From assembly GCA_025997755.1 (NCBI GenBank), contig BNVA01000024.1, positions 1 to 17,168 on the forward strand: 17,168 nucleotides of DNA. The letters run 5' to 3'. Shown here one piece after another: positions 16,343 through 17,168 of the stretch. Position numbers and translations under genes: made by a program. Below the pieces are notes generated by a model. That model did no database searches, was not told where the DNA came from, and saw nothing but the letters and a program-made list of their open reading frames with translations. The stretch's first letter is position 1; each line of letters starts with the position of its first letter. The DNA is from Spirochaetia bacterium. Its GTDB lineage: Bacteria; Spirochaetota; Spirochaetia; Treponematales; Breznakiellaceae.

Positions 16343-16760
16343 CTAGATCTTTTATAAAATAAAACGAAGCACCTTGTAAGACTGCAAGCTTAGATAAAAA
16401 ACTATATGCTGCAATAAAAAAAGGTATCTGAATTAATAAATTAATACTGTTTCTTAGCGCATATATTGGGTGGTAATGATTTTGTCTGTAGTAAGTTTGC
16501 AGAATCATAAAGCGTTTATCGCCTTTAAAGACTGCTTTTATATTATCCACTACGGGTTTTAATTTAGCCTGAATATCACGCTCTGCTTTTTGCTGTTTCT
16601 CCGCCATTAAATACAGCGGTAACGTACAAACACTCACAAAAAGGCTTATGCCGCCTATTGCCCAAAACTCATTGCGAAACAATCTTATTCCGCAATAATG
16701 TACCACTTCTATCACTTGAACTAAAGGAAAAATAATAAGTGTGTATAAAAAATCAATCAT
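16284..16760 (-). CDS. N-terminal YidC-like part of the fusion, prematurely ended
   Basis: From ATG 16760 (GGAG at 16768-16771, seven bases upstream) this frame reads 158 residues of a YidC/Oxa1-like insertase domain: N-terminal membrane helix, I-S-L-F-V-S-V-C-T-L-P-L-Y, the cytoplasmic charged helix (E-K-Q-Q-K-A-E-R-D-I-Q), K-G-D-K-R-F, and L-I-Q-I-P-F-F-I-A-A-Y-S. The Arg in the first core helix, usually five residues before the Pro of P-L and needed in many YidC proteins, is a Ser here. The frame enters the G tract after P-A-R-W and stops at 16284. The preceding ATG at 16814 lies within the cimA copy and is less likely. The ATG overlaps the cimA stop by 8 bases. Confidence 0.8.
   Translation of the reverse strand: MIDFLYTLIIFPLVQVIEVVHYCGIRLFRNEFWAIGGISLFVSVCTLPLYLMAEKQQKAERDIQAKLKPVVDNIKAVFKGDKRFMILQTYYRQNHYHPIYALRNSINLLIQIPFFIAAYSFLSKLAVLQGASFYFIKDLGAPDALFTIPARWGGGCNS
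16296..16306. repeat. 11-base C tract (poly-G on the coding strand), candidate phase-variation switch
   Basis: A run of 11 C on the + strand is 11 G on the coding strand, encoding Gly residues in the loop between two YidC-like segments. As given it puts the two halves of the gene in different frames. G10 or G13 restores one frame; G12 ends after W-G-G-G-V. Mononucleotide runs of this length are classic slippage sites, but they are also hard to sequence. Confidence 0.85.
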
Positions 16761-17168
16761 AGTAAAACTCCGCTCTGCTTGTAACCTCTGTGTGCCCTTG
16801 CAGCTTATACTCAATTGAGTCTACAAGGGCAAGACAGCTTGCGTCTATAATGTCGGCGGAGACCCCCACCGTTGTCCAAATCTCCGCTCCTGATGTCGAT
16901 TCAATCAAAACCCGCACCTGAGCCGCCGTCGCGTCTTTCCCGTCGATAACGCGCACCTTGTAGTCGGAAAGCCGCATCTTTGAAAGCTCGGGGTAGAAAC
17001 GCAAAAGCGAGCGCCTAAGCGCCCCATCCAGCGCATTTACAGGTCCATCACCTTCGGCAGCGGCAATCTCGGTCTGCCCGTCAACCAGCACCTTCACCCA
17101 CGCATGGCAGCACTCCATCGACGCCCCAACCGGATGTTCGCTCTGCACACGGTAAGCAATAATCTCAA
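16753..17168 (-). CDS. cimA: citramalate synthase (cimA), C-terminal part, running into the window edge
   Basis: The minus-strand frame is open from the window edge to a TGA at 16753, and its start is outside the window. It encodes the C-terminal regulatory domain of a CimA/LeuA-type enzyme: Y-R-V-Q-S-E-H-P-V-G-A-S, V-K-V-L-V-D-G-Q-T-E, L-S-D-Y-K-V-R-V-I-D-G-K-D-A-T and V-D-S-I-E-Y-K-L-Q. After Y-K-L-Q the sequence is not that of the other copy (N-K-stop): 14 unrelated residues follow (G-H-T-E-V-T-S-R-A-E-F-Y-Y-D) and the stop overlaps the YidC-like start by 8 bases. This is probably the functional copy; the extra tail replaces the native end. It may head the cassette operon. Confidence 0.8.
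   Translation of the reverse strand, partial: EIIAYRVQSEHPVGASMECCHAWVKVLVDGQTEIAAAEGDGPVNALDGALRRSLLRFYPELSKMRLSDYKVRVIDGKDATAAQVRVLIESTSGAEIWTTVGVSADIIDASCLALVDSIEYKLQGHTEVTSRAEFYYD
16799..17168. repeat. direct repeat of cimA 3' end, copy 2 (pairs with 8391-8760)
   Basis: Same orientation as copy 1. Similarity stops sharply at 16799, which is where the cassette-side sequence with the YidC-like ribosome site begins. Confidence 0.93.

Overview
The window looks like part of a spirochaete chromosome, most likely a gut-type Treponema. This is inferred from the gene content: a PD-(D/E)XK transposase-family protein, TPR and DUF1566-like secreted proteins, and a LicC-LicA fusion of the type known from Treponema denticola. 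No rRNA or tRNA gene is present to confirm it. Genes are tightly packed and no stretch over 300 bases lacks a gene.

Left part (1-7200). The end of a TPR-repeat protein faces a Rpn/PD-(D/E)XK transposase-family gene. A WYL-domain regulator then leads a two-gene + strand unit with an unrecognised 347-residue protein. On the minus strand follow a small DUF1566-like secreted protein, a PAP2 phosphatase and a polar amino-acid ABC transporter (two permeases and an ATPase, no binding protein in the window). These minus-strand genes read right to left with overlaps or short gaps.

Middle (7270-9710). A membrane-anchored GyrI-like protein, a small antitoxin-like gene, its toxin-like partner broken by a stop codon, and a 5'-truncated citramalate synthase gene ('cimA). 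The truncated cimA carries an in-frame palindromic insert. Two copies of a 26-bp repeat lie at 7274-7299 and 9681-9706.

Right part (9710-16760). An AT-rich operon, read right to left: a YidC-like/alkaline-phosphatase-superfamily fusion gene, a CDP-glycerol glycerophosphotransferase-like gene, a bifunctional LicC-LicA gene (choline kinase plus CTP:phosphocholine cytidylyltransferase) and a BCCT choline/betaine transporter. All junctions are overlaps of 4 to 26 bases. The likely flow is choline import, phosphorylation and activation to CDP-choline, transfer onto a surface polymer or lipid, and processing by a membrane phosphotransferase.

Two features suggest that this cassette is variable. The first gene is split by a frameshift at an 11-G tract (coding strand); lengths of 10 or 13 G would join the halves into an 899-residue protein, which is the signature of slipped-strand phase variation. 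The cassette also lies between two directly repeated cimA copies 8408 bp apart (356 of 370 aligned bases identical up to the window edge), so homologous recombination could delete it. The arrangement is that expected from a tandem duplication or from integration of a circle carrying a cimA fragment.
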